A stretch of 12,177 nt of DNA from a bacterium Ga0077546 (GTDB lineage: Bacteria > Cyanobacteriota > Vampirovibrionia > Obscuribacterales > Obscuribacteraceae), in NCBI GenBank assembly GCA_001464165.1, contig LNEX01000419.1, positions 1-12,177 of the forward strand. The letters are read 5' to 3'. A program made the translations under genes and the position numbers. The notes under the pieces were generated by a model that saw nothing but the letters and a program-made list of their open reading frames with translations, made no database searches and was not told the origin of the DNA. This document shows, piece by piece, positions 1 to 6,646 of the stretch (positions are counted from its first letter, which is position 1; every line of letters begins with the position of its first letter).

Positions 1-103
1 AATTCTCTGCATATTCTCTATTCCAGTGTTCTATGTGATGTCGTTCCAAATAAGCACGCTCATCGACGGCATGCTAGAAAAGCGCTGGCCAACTGAAACT
101 TAA
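1..103 (+). CDS. C-terminal fragment of a probable RND-family efflux transporter (partial, 5' end outside window)
   Basis: From base 2 there is an open frame of 33 codons ending in TAA at 101-103. It begins with a hydrophobic stretch containing IPVFYV and ends in a charged tail (MLEKRWPTET). Bacterial RND multidrug pumps of the AcrB type usually end with a last transmembrane helix followed by a (V/I)PVFYV-like motif and a short cytoplasmic tail, and this fragment fits that. It would be the extreme C-terminus of an inner-membrane proton-driven efflux pump. The frame runs off the left edge, so nothing upstream can be checked. It converges on the next gene with only 3 nt between the stop codons. 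The family call rests on one short motif; another polytopic membrane protein is possible. Confidence 0.45.
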   Translation, partial: ILCIFSIPVFYVMSFQISTLIDGMLEKRWPTET

Positions 104-106
104 AGC

Positions 107-1099
107 TTAGCTAACCTGAATAACAATCTTTCCTTTCTGCTCATTCGACTCCATATAGCGATGCGCCGACGTGATTTGTTCAAAAGGGAAAACCTTATCT
201 ATAACCGGCACCAATGAGCCATCCTTCAAGCCTGCATAAATATAGTCTTTGCCCCGGGCAAATCTTGAGGCATCGTCAGTCACTTGAAACATCGTATAGC
301 CTCGCACCGTAAGCCCTTTCTTGAGAGCCAGCTGTAGAGGAAAGGCCGTTGTCTCTAGACTGAGAGCGCCATAGATAAATATCGACGCCTCATAGGCTGC
401 AGCTTTAGCTAACGTCAATAGCATTGGCCCTGCAATAGCATCAAAGATTATGTCGGCTCCCTTTCCTGCGCTTGACGCCAGCACTTCCTTTACTAGGTCA
501 CCACTATCGGTGACAATTACATGGTGCGCGCCAGCGTCAAGAAGCGCTTTTCTCTTTGACTCACCACGTGTGGTGGCAATTACTTTTGCACCTTGATGCC
601 GAGCAATTTGTATAGCGGCAAAACCTACCGAGCTAGAAGCGGCTGTAATCAGAACAGTCTGTCCGCTAGTGAGTGCGCCCAGCTCAATTAGGGCACCATA
701 CGCAGTCAAATACTGCATCCAAATAGAGGTCGCCTCTATGTCGGTCAAATTATCCGGGTACTTGGCCAGCGCTCTTGCTGGCACAATAGCCCACTCGCCA
801 TAAACGCCATACTTTGTCTGTGAAAAACAAGGCACCGTGCTAACTTTATCGCCGACTTGGAAGCCTTCTACTTGCGCCCCCAAAGCCTCGATTACACCAC
901 TAGCCTCATAGCCAATACGCGAAGGCAAAACCGGCTTCTCTAAGTAACGCCCCTCTCGTAGCAGCACCTCAGCTCGATTGAGCCCGAGGGCATGTACCCG
1001 AATACGCACTTCATCTGAGCCTGGCTCTGCTTCAGGCATATCCTCAATTTGCAGAACCTCTGCAGCACCTGTTTGATGAAAGCGCACAATTTTTGACAC
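107..1099 (-). CDS. Zinc-independent MDR-family oxidoreductase (NADPH:quinone reductase-like)
   Basis: A 330-residue protein of usual length for the medium-chain dehydrogenase/reductase superfamily. Residues about 1-120 form the GroES-like catalytic fold, with the IGYEASGVIEALG signature at 62-74. Residues about 125-260 form the Rossmann NAD(P)-binding fold, with the nucleotide loop ITAASSSVGFAAIQIA at 151-166 in place of the more common AAAGGVG. The catalytic and structural zinc cysteines of true alcohol dehydrogenases are absent, which points to the quinone oxidoreductase/zeta-crystallin-like branch. Likely role: cytoplasmic NAD(P)H-dependent reduction of quinones or activated alkenes; the substrate cannot be told. 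The start is GTG at 1097-1099, chosen because AAAGGA (minus strand, 1106-1111) lies 6 nt upstream and the sequence begins in the normal family position. It is transcribed divergently from the ribokinase gene and converges on the RND-like fragment. Confidence 0.88.
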   Translation of the reverse strand: MSKIVRFHQTGAAEVLQIEDMPEAEPGSDEVRIRVHALGLNRAEVLLREGRYLEKPVLPSRIGYEASGVIEALGAQVEGFQVGDKVSTVPCFSQTKYGVYGEWAIVPARALAKYPDNLTDIEATSIWMQYLTAYGALIELGALTSGQTVLITAASSSVGFAAIQIARHQGAKVIATTRGESKRKALLDAGAHHVIVTDSGDLVKEVLASSAGKGADIIFDAIAGPMLLTLAKAAAYEASIFIYGALSLETTAFPLQLALKKGLTVRGYTMFQVTDDASRFARGKDYIYAGLKDGSLVPVIDKVFPFEQITSAHRYMESNEQKGKIVIQVS

Positions 1100-1202
1100 A
1101 AAATTTCCTTTAAAAGCAAAAACGGAGGGAAGGGACAGACGAAAAGCAATGAAAGGTTGAGGTAAATAAGAGTCAGATAGCGACAGTAATAATAGTACGT
1201 TC

Positions 1203-1211
1203 TGCTAAAAT
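1203..1211 (+). promoter_or_regulatory. Possible extended -10 promoter element for the ribokinase gene
   Basis: TGCTAAAAT (TG at 1203-1204, TAAAAT at 1206-1211) matches an extended -10 box. It lies 38 nt before the GTG start, in the 149-bp divergent intergenic region. No good -35 hexamer sits at the expected distance, which extended -10 promoters tolerate. This is a visual match only. Confidence 0.3.
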
Positions 1212-1248
1212 AGCGGCGCCAAATAGGCACCAAAATGAGGAAAAGATC

Positions 1249-2232
1249 GTGGCCACAGAAGCCGACGCAGCTATAGAAAAAGATGCAGGCATAGAGGCAG
1301 GCACCGAGGTAATTGTCATTGGCAGCCTCAGTATGGATATCGTCATTCGAGTGCCCCGCCTGCCGGGCCGCGGCGAGACTCTAAAAGGCACAACCTTCGA
1401 TACTTTTCCTGGCGGCAAAGGCAACAATCAGGCCTTAGCAGCGGCACGCTCAGGCGCTTCGGTAGCCATGATTGGTAAAGTCGGCAATGATGCATATGGT
1501 CAAGTTTTAGTCGACACATTGAAAGAGAATGGCGTCAACATTCAAGGCATGACCAAAGACCCAGAGCAAACCACCGGCATAGCCAACATATGGGTTGGAC
1601 CCTCTGGGGAAAATAGCATTGTCATTGTTCCGAATGCCAACAACTCACTGACAGCAGACTACGTCATCTCCAAAAGCAATTTGCTATCTCGGGCCAAAGT
1701 ACTTTTGCTCCAGCTTGAAGTCCCAGCCGAAACAGTCTTAGAAGCGGCAAAAGTAGCAAGAGCAAAAGGTCTAAAGGTCATCCTCAACCCAGCTCCCGCT
1801 CCCGAAGACGGTTTATCAGCAGAGCTTCTGCGAAATATAGACGTAATTGTGCCCAATGAAACCGAGGCTCATCTAATTACTGGTATAGATCCAACCACAC
1901 CAGACCTCGCACATCAATGCGCCCGCAAGCTACTTGAACTCGGCCCCAAGGGAGTAATTTTGACCTTGGGAGAACGCGGCGCCCTAATTCTAGAAGCCTC
2001 TCAGCCAGACCAGCCGAAAACGGTTGAAGCCTTCAAAGTTTCAGTAGTCGACTCAACTGCTGCCGGCGATGCATTCTGCGGCGCCCTCGCCATGAGACTA
2101 GCCAAGGGCGACAGCCTAGCAGAAGCGGCAAGATACGGTTGTGCTGCGGGCTCTCTGGCATGTACAAAGGCCGGCGCAGTACCCTCATTGCCACGATTAG
2201 CAGAACTGAAAAAATTAATAGGGAGTTGTTAA
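1249..2232 (+). CDS. rbsK: Ribokinase / PfkB-family carbohydrate kinase
   Basis: A 327-residue PfkB-family kinase, best read as ribokinase (ATP + D-ribose to ribose-5-phosphate, cytoplasmic). The conserved core starts at residue 21 with VIVIGSLSMDIV. The first PfkB signature is PGGKGNNQALAAA (54-66), NPAPAP is at 180-185, and VPNETEA (201-207) is the ribokinase-like N-E motif. The second signature is DSTAAGDAFCGALA (268-281), with D274 as the expected catalytic base; ribokinases usually read DTTGAGD here. The start is GTG at 1249-1251 with GAGG (1237-1240) 8 nt upstream; it adds about 20 non-conserved, acidic and alanine-rich residues before the core. An ATG at 1235 is out of frame. No ribose transporter or RbsR repressor is visible nearby, so the exact sugar is not secured; a related nucleoside or sugar kinase is the alternative. 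Confidence 0.88.
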   Translation: MATEADAAIEKDAGIEAGTEVIVIGSLSMDIVIRVPRLPGRGETLKGTTFDTFPGGKGNNQALAAARSGASVAMIGKVGNDAYGQVLVDTLKENGVNIQGMTKDPEQTTGIANIWVGPSGENSIVIVPNANNSLTADYVISKSNLLSRAKVLLLQLEVPAETVLEAAKVARAKGLKVILNPAPAPEDGLSAELLRNIDVIVPNETEAHLITGIDPTTPDLAHQCARKLLELGPKGVILTLGERGALILEASQPDQPKTVEAFKVSVVDSTAAGDAFCGALAMRLAKGDSLAEAARYGCAAGSLACTKAGAVPSLPRLAELKKLIGSC

Positions 2233-2327
2233 TTTATAAGACGCTTTGAAAAATTTCTGGGTATAAAAATCTGAGAACGTAAGTTCAGGAGTCTAAGGTC
2301 TACTACCAAGCGTTAACTTAGGCTGCC

Positions 2328-3233
2328 ATGCAAAAACTGCGTGTCATTATTTTGTTGTGCGTCCTTTTGCTAGTGGGCGCTCCTGCACAGTCGGCGGCTC
2401 TAGCCGATGCCTTCGCTGAGGCGACATCAGCAGAAACTCACGGCCAATACCGTGAAGCAGTAGCAAGCTATCAAAAGATCATAGAGAGCGCCACAAAGAA
2501 GAACGAGACGACGTGGGCAGCAAGAAGCAAAGCACGCATCGCTCGTTTACTCGTGAACAAAGGCTCTATCACCGAAGCTGAATCACTATATTTACAGCTG
2601 CTAAAAATGACCCCAGCACAGTTCAAGAATGACCCAGAGCTGATGGTTGATCTCGACGATTTATCTGAGAGTTATACTGCACAATCGAGAAAATTGCCTG
2701 CTGCAAAAGAATGCCTATTTCATGCCCTGGCCTTGCGACTAGCGGTGGATCCTCATCATCCCAATGTCAATCAATCGTATCGTCAAATAGCCCTGTACAT
2801 GCTCAACCACGGGGACTCAGCCGCCGCAGAGCGTTTCCTTAAGCAAGGTATTGAATTAGAGAAAAATTGTCCACCAGACAAACTCTATCGCCTGGTGCAA
2901 GATCAGGGCTTACTGGCAAGAATCTATATGAACAATAATGATTGGGTAAAAGCAGAACAAACCACAAAAGACCTACTAACTCAAACAGAAAAATATCCAT
3001 TTCTATCTTGGGCTTGGCCGCAGCTACACTGCACTTTAGGCCAGTGCCATTCGCAGCAATATCAATACGAAGAGTCTGATCGCGAATATCAACTGGCATT
3101 AGCTTTGGCAAAGAAATATCCAAACCCAAACGGAGATATAAGCCCAGAATGCATAAAGGGACTCAAAGAAAATGCAATCTTAAAAGTGAAAAATAAAACC
3201 AAGGCAAAAAAGGCTAACATGAAGAAGCACTAG
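2328..3233 (+). CDS. Exported tetratricopeptide-repeat protein
   Basis: A 301-residue protein with a clear signal peptide: MQKLR, then a leucine/valine-rich core at about 5-17, with probable cleavage in the small-residue stretch APAQSAA (18-24). The rest is helical and reads as several degenerate TPR units: ALADAFAEATSAETHGQYREA, a unit around residues 65-100 (ARIARLLVNKGSITEAESLYLQL), one around 105-135, YMLNHGDSAAAERFLKQGIEL, ARIYMNNNDWVKAEQTTKDLL, and GQCHSQQYQYEESDREYQLAL. The C-terminus is a lysine-rich tail (KVKNKTKAKKANMKKH). TPR proteins are scaffolds for protein contacts, so the role would be in the periplasm or at the envelope; no specific function can be assigned. It starts at ATG with only a weak AGG upstream. 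It lies 95 bp after the ribokinase gene and may have its own promoter. Confidence 0.8.
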   Translation: MQKLRVIILLCVLLLVGAPAQSAALADAFAEATSAETHGQYREAVASYQKIIESATKKNETTWAARSKARIARLLVNKGSITEAESLYLQLLKMTPAQFKNDPELMVDLDDLSESYTAQSRKLPAAKECLFHALALRLAVDPHHPNVNQSYRQIALYMLNHGDSAAAERFLKQGIELEKNCPPDKLYRLVQDQGLLARIYMNNNDWVKAEQTTKDLLTQTEKYPFLSWAWPQLHCTLGQCHSQQYQYEESDREYQLALALAKKYPNPNGDISPECIKGLKENAILKVKNKTKAKKANMKKH

Positions 3234-3253
3234 AACGATAGAAGCACTAGAAC
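3223..3253. repeat. 17-bp-period tandem duplication over two convergent stop codons
   Basis: AGAAGCACTAGAAC occurs at 3223-3236 and again, identical, at 3240-3253. The first copy holds the TAG stop of the upstream TPR gene (3231-3233). The second holds, on the minus strand, the TAG stop of the large LysM-like gene (CTA, 3247-3249). The CTAG core is self-complementary, so each copy offers a stop on both strands. It looks like a small local duplication. Confidence 0.7.
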
Positions 3254-5790
3254 TGTCTAAAAGCCTTTATTTCAGCTGGTGTCGGCAGATCAATTACAAC
3301 CCCTGTTACAAGCGGATGCCGACCATATTCTTCCTCGGGCAGAACATACTTTTTGTTCTTTTTGAAAAGCAATGGTGCCAAAGAAAGATCGTTTAACTCG
3401 ACAACAGCAACAGATTCAATAGTGTCACCAGCCCGCACAATATAGGTGTAACGCCCCAATGGTGCTTGTAATTCGAGGTCGTTGTTAGCAGCTTCCTCTT
3501 CACTATTCCAAGTGGCTTCTTGAGCATCAAGAGCAGAATTGACATAGCGCAAACGTTTGTCGCTTTCTTTAGTAGGTGCGCTATCTGCTTCGCTAGCAGA
3601 AGGCAACGTGTGCTCTTGCTCTTCAATTAATTGCCGCCTACTTTTTGGCTCAGTTGGGTTTGTTTGCCTGGTAGCACTTTGATCAGCAATCTGGTTGGCC
3701 GGGTTGGTAGTAGAATCATCTAGATATGGAGTAGCAGCAGCTGGCGCGGCGGCCACTTTTATGTCAGTGAGCGGCTCGGCTTTGACTGGAATTGGCTTGG
3801 ACTGATCTGGTTTTGATTGCTCTGGTTTAACTGGCTCGACTTTGGGCGGATCAAGCTTTACTTGCTCAACTTTGACTGGCGCGGCTGGCTCCGTGCGCCG
3901 AACACCCGCGCCAGTGTAGTTGCTATCGACACCATGCAATTGAACAAACGGACGTGATTTTACATCTGGATTGTTGATATCAAATGGTTTGGGCTCAGGC
4001 TGTTTTGTATCGAGCTGTTTTGAATCAACAGGCTTGCCATCGATAAGCTTGCCGCCATCAATCTTAGTCTGTGACCCTGGAAGAGGTGAGTCACTTGGTT
4101 TAATTCCAGGTGCCCGAACAATGCTCCAGCCAACGAGACCCTTAGGTATCAAGACTGCAAGTATCTGCTCGCTAGTAATGTCATCACGCAAAGGCGGCAT
4201 TCTGCCCCGCATCGCCACAGCCGCCAACTCACCTTCTTTGAGCGGCACAGAGGGTTGAGTCCGATCTCCCAAGTTCTTAAGTGAGCCTTTGATATTATCT
4301 TTGACCGTCTCAACTAGACCTAAGAAGCCATCTATGGCATTGGATCTACCGCCGGGAATGCTGGCACCGCCCTTAGTATCGCCTTTAACATCTCCGGTTA
4401 CGAGAACCTTGCCATCAGCGTTTGAAGCGCTGGGCTTGTTTCCTTCGGCTTTGCTGTCATTCCTACCGTCGGTCTTGCTATCGGACTTACCGTCACGTCT
4501 GCCGTCAGTCTTAGCCTCAGGCTTACTGCCTTCAGATTTAGCGGGCAACCCAAAACCACGAATACCGGCCTGACTCTCGATAAACTGAATGAAAGCTGAT
4601 GGACCAGAAGAGCCACCTTCGCCGCCGGTTTTCCCACCCACCTTTCCGTCAGGAAGCCTATCTCCAGGTTTTGCTCCGGCAGTTGAACCATCACCAATTT
4701 TGCCGTCACCCAATTTGACTTCGCCTGGTCGAACGCCAGGTGATTTACCATCACCAATCTTGCCCTCAGGTATTTGGCCATCAGGAAGTCGAGTTTGTCC
4801 ACGATCTCCACCAACCGTGCCGTCAGCAACCTTCCCATCGGATATCCGGCCATCATTCAACGACACAGGGCTGCTCCGAATGCCGTCAGCCTTGCCGTCA
4901 ACAGGCTTTCCATCAGCACCCTTAGCGATAATTCCTTGGATTGTGTGGTCTATGCCCGACCTTGTGCCATAAGCTGCAGAGAGACTCTTGAGAACGGATT
5001 CCCCATTTGCTTGCCGAGCGTTAACATCAGCATTCTTGGCCGCTGGATGTCGGACAGCATCGTCGCCTCTAGTCTGGTCTGGACCAGCTTGTACTTTGCC
5101 TGTCAACGCTCCAGTGCCAAGCTCAGACCCTCTCAGACCTGTATCATTGAACTTTGCAACGGGTGCTTCTGGTTTAACAAAAGCTGGATCCGTGGCCTTC
5201 GCGGTCGCTGCTTCTTGGGGCTTAGCCACAACTGGGTCGTACCCTTTGCCATCGGATGTGCCAACAGTCGCGGCGCTTCCTTGCTGGGCTTTACCTTCTG
5301 GGCCGACGATTGCCAAGCCGGGAAGAAGTGCTCTGTCGGATTGTTGCTCCGACGGAATAGGGCCCACTTTGTCCGGTGCTCTTTCCACAGCCTTAACGCT
5401 GTTAGGCAAAGGTTGGGCAGGTACAACATCGGCAGGTCGCTGACCGGTAGGGTTCTCGACAGAGTTCTGAACTCTGGGCATGACGCCCTCGGTTGAGGCT
5501 CTCTGCTGTTCACCGACTTTCGGCGCGACTTCGGGATTAACTCTTGGATTTGCTCCGGGGTTAGCTGCTGAAGCTGAAGCCTTGTCACCAGGGTGACTCG
5601 CTGGCGTGACGGTGTCTCGAGCCGCCTGGGTTTCTCGTGGAGCAATACCTGCGTTGTCTGGCACGACCTTCTGAAGGCCTTTGGCCGCAGCGTCTGGTTC
5701 CGGCTTTATGCCATCGGCGGGGAGTTTTGTGGGGGTCGCGGCTTTGTCAGTTCTAACTCCAGCATTCAATAGTGTAGTGTCGCGCTTCAA
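3247..5790 (-). CDS. Long low-complexity DGK-repeat protein with C-terminal LysM-like domain; 5' end uncertain
   Basis: An 847-codon frame. Residues 1-285 are disordered in appearance, rich in Ala, Pro, Lys, Gly and Asp. Residues about 288-390 carry short xDGK(I/V)-type repeats within units of about 20 residues. A tetrapeptide-like run (TDGR, RDGK, SDSK, TDGR, NDSK) lies near 419-452. A more ordered segment spans about 484-560 (IDGFLGLVETVKDNI; ITSEQILAVLIPKGLVGWSIV). Further K/D/P-rich repeats lie at 576-601 and 640-672. The end, residues 781-847, begins YTYIVRAGDTIESVAVVELN, a LysM-like motif, suggesting peptidoglycan binding. No signal peptide is visible. The only available start in this frame is TTG at 5788-5790, which lacks a ribosome binding site; an in-frame stop sits at 5806-5808. 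A better N-terminus exists in another frame (5753-5866), so this gene may be frameshifted. It lies last in a four-gene minus-strand run. Confidence 0.72.
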   Translation of the reverse strand: MKRDTTLLNAGVRTDKAATPTKLPADGIKPEPDAAAKGLQKVVPDNAGIAPRETQAARDTVTPASHPGDKASASAANPGANPRVNPEVAPKVGEQQRASTEGVMPRVQNSVENPTGQRPADVVPAQPLPNSVKAVERAPDKVGPIPSEQQSDRALLPGLAIVGPEGKAQQGSAATVGTSDGKGYDPVVAKPQEAATAKATDPAFVKPEAPVAKFNDTGLRGSELGTGALTGKVQAGPDQTRGDDAVRHPAAKNADVNARQANGESVLKSLSAAYGTRSGIDHTIQGIIAKGADGKPVDGKADGIRSSPVSLNDGRISDGKVADGTVGGDRGQTRLPDGQIPEGKIGDGKSPGVRPGEVKLGDGKIGDGSTAGAKPGDRLPDGKVGGKTGGEGGSSGPSAFIQFIESQAGIRGFGLPAKSEGSKPEAKTDGRRDGKSDSKTDGRNDSKAEGNKPSASNADGKVLVTGDVKGDTKGGASIPGGRSNAIDGFLGLVETVKDNIKGSLKNLGDRTQPSVPLKEGELAAVAMRGRMPPLRDDITSEQILAVLIPKGLVGWSIVRAPGIKPSDSPLPGSQTKIDGGKLIDGKPVDSKQLDTKQPEPKPFDINNPDVKSRPFVQLHGVDSNYTGAGVRRTEPAAPVKVEQVKLDPPKVEPVKPEQSKPDQSKPIPVKAEPLTDIKVAAAPAAATPYLDDSTTNPANQIADQSATRQTNPTEPKSRRQLIEEQEHTLPSASEADSAPTKESDKRLRYVNSALDAQEATWNSEEEAANNDLELQAPLGRYTYIVRAGDTIESVAVVELNDLSLAPLLFKKNKKYVLPEEEYGRHPLVTGVVIDLPTPAEIKAFRQF
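4435..4536 (-). repeat. Tetrapeptide-like xDGK/xDSK repeat tract
   Basis: Residues 419-452 of the LysM-like protein read as four-residue steps ending in Lys or Arg: PEAK, TDGR, RDGK, SDSK, TDGR, NDSK, flanked by EGSK and EGNK. The coding strand shows matching repeats of GTCGGTCTTGCTATC-like words seen from the plus strand. The step is four residues here but five in the 4621-4929 array, so the two tracts were amplified with different unit lengths. Confidence 0.6.
4651..4842 (-). repeat. Three ~20-residue DGK repeat units inside the LysM-like gene
   Basis: Residues 317-336, 341-360 and 361-380 of the encoded protein align as 20-residue units, each starting with (S/P/G)(D/E)GK(V/I)x-DG and becoming basic or proline-containing toward the end; the first and third end in RLP. 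Within a unit the finer step is five residues (x-D-G-K-I/V). At DNA level, CCATCACCAAT(T/C)TTGCC occurs at 4688-4704 and 4748-4764, exactly 60 bp apart with 16 of 17 bases equal, consistent with recent tandem duplication. Confidence 0.65.
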
Positions 5791-5866
5791 CAGAACGGTT
5801 TGAAGCTACGGTCGTAGCCCTCTCTTCCTCAGACTTAGGAGCTTGATTATCCACTTGGTCAACCAT
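5753..5866 (-). pseudogene. Probable out-of-frame N-terminus of the LysM-like DGK-repeat gene
   Basis: On the minus strand an ATG at 5864-5866 opens a 37-codon frame beginning MVDQVDNQAPKSEEERATTV and ending at TAG 5753-5755. Its charged, Ala/Ser/Thr-rich first 25 residues resemble the composition of the long gene that follows, while its last dozen residues (RHYTIECWS) look non-coding. The long frame is +1 relative to it and is blocked upstream by TAG at 5806-5808. Joining the two frames between about 5756 and 5805 would give a continuous protein with an ATG start. GGATGG lies 8 nt before the ATG as a weak ribosome binding site. This could be a true frameshift mutation, a sequencing error, or a coincidence with a TTG start downstream. 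Confidence 0.5.
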
Positions 5867-5941
5867 CAGTGTTACCATCCAAAGTAGAAACACCCAGTAT
5901 CATTATTCTGCCACTTTAGACAGGACCGCTAACTACCCCTT

Positions 5942-6556
5942 TTACTTGACATGACTTGCTGCTGTTGAAGCTTTCAATCCAATTTCACGCTTCAAATCTG
6001 CCACCAGTGACTTAGCAGGAGCGTCCGATGGATTGAGACTAACAACCTTCTCCATATCTCTCAAGGCTTGCTCACAGGGACCATTAAGACGGAAATAGCA
6101 AGCTGAGCGGCACTTGTAGGCATCAACGTTAGAAGGCTCAACTTCAATTATGCGATTAACAGTCTCTATTGCCTCAGCATATCTCTTCTCGTTTCTCAAG
6201 TACCTAGCCTTAGACAGCAATAGCTTAGGTGTTGGAGCAGCATACTGTTTCTGATTTGCCTCACCATCAGAGCGAATTAAGTAAGCGTCCCTCAGATTCG
6301 GATTCTTCTTTAGTAACTTATTAGCCTCAGCAACCTGCTCTTCATATCGTTTCAATAGTCCCAGCATTTCAGCATGCTGCAATTGAAGTAAAGTGTTATC
6401 CGGCTTCTTCGCTAAATCCGCCTCAATAGCCTTCAACAAGGCCAAGTTCTGCTCTTGCGTAGCCAATTCCCCGCACCACGCAGCTCCGATCGAAACAGCG
6501 AGAGATAAAACAATGGCACCACTCAAAACCAAGCTAGCAAATCGATTGAAGATCAT
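5942..6556 (-). CDS. Small exported TPR protein
   Basis: The chosen start is ATG at 6554-6556, giving 204 residues. AAGGA (minus strand, 6563-6567) sits 6 nt before it, and translation from there opens directly with a signal peptide (MIFNRF, then a hydrophobic core to about residue 25, with GAA as the likely cleavage site before WCGELA). The frame is open 19 codons further, to an ATG at 6611-6613, but that extension puts a second hydrophobic stretch and an acidic loop before the signal and has no convincing ribosome binding site. The mature part has TPR-like helix pairs: LLQLQHAEMLGLLKRYEEQV, LLLSKARYLRNEKRYAEAIE and VDAYKCRSACYFRLNGPCEQ, each followed by an NP or EPS turn (NPNLRD, EPSNVD, NPSDAP). 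The cysteine near the cleavage site follows Trp and is not a good lipobox. It probably acts as an envelope-side scaffold. It lies 90 nt after the kinase gene and 75 nt before the LysM-like gene. Confidence 0.78.
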   Translation of the reverse strand: MIFNRFASLVLSGAIVLSLAVSIGAAWCGELATQEQNLALLKAIEADLAKKPDNTLLQLQHAEMLGLLKRYEEQVAEANKLLKKNPNLRDAYLIRSDGEANQKQYAAPTPKLLLSKARYLRNEKRYAEAIETVNRIIEVEPSNVDAYKCRSACYFRLNGPCEQALRDMEKVVSLNPSDAPAKSLVADLKREIGLKASTAASHVK

Positions 6557-6646
6557 AGAAGTTCCTTCAGAAAACTCGACCAGAGGCACTACAACCACCA
6601 ATGATACTATCACTCAGACTGACTCGCTCCGCTTGAATCATTTTCC

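Noticed and set aside
940..1233. 97-codon minus-strand frame crossing the divergent intergenic region
   Set aside because: It overlaps the well-supported MDR gene in another frame, and its translation looks like random Cys/Leu/Tyr-rich sequence.
2226..2267. Promoter for the TPR gene (TTGTTA and TATAAA)
   Set aside because: The two words are about 30 bp apart and no hexamer at 16-18 bp spacing fits, so I do not call a promoter.
4621..4929. Regularly repeated short words resembling a CRISPR array
   Set aside because: The repeats are imperfect, in frame, and encode DGK peptides. There are no equal-length unique spacers and no cas genes.
4774..5496. 240-codon open frame on the plus strand
   Set aside because: It is antisense to the DGK-repeat gene. 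The lack of stops follows from that gene's biased codon use; the product has no recognisable domain and no ribosome binding site was seen.
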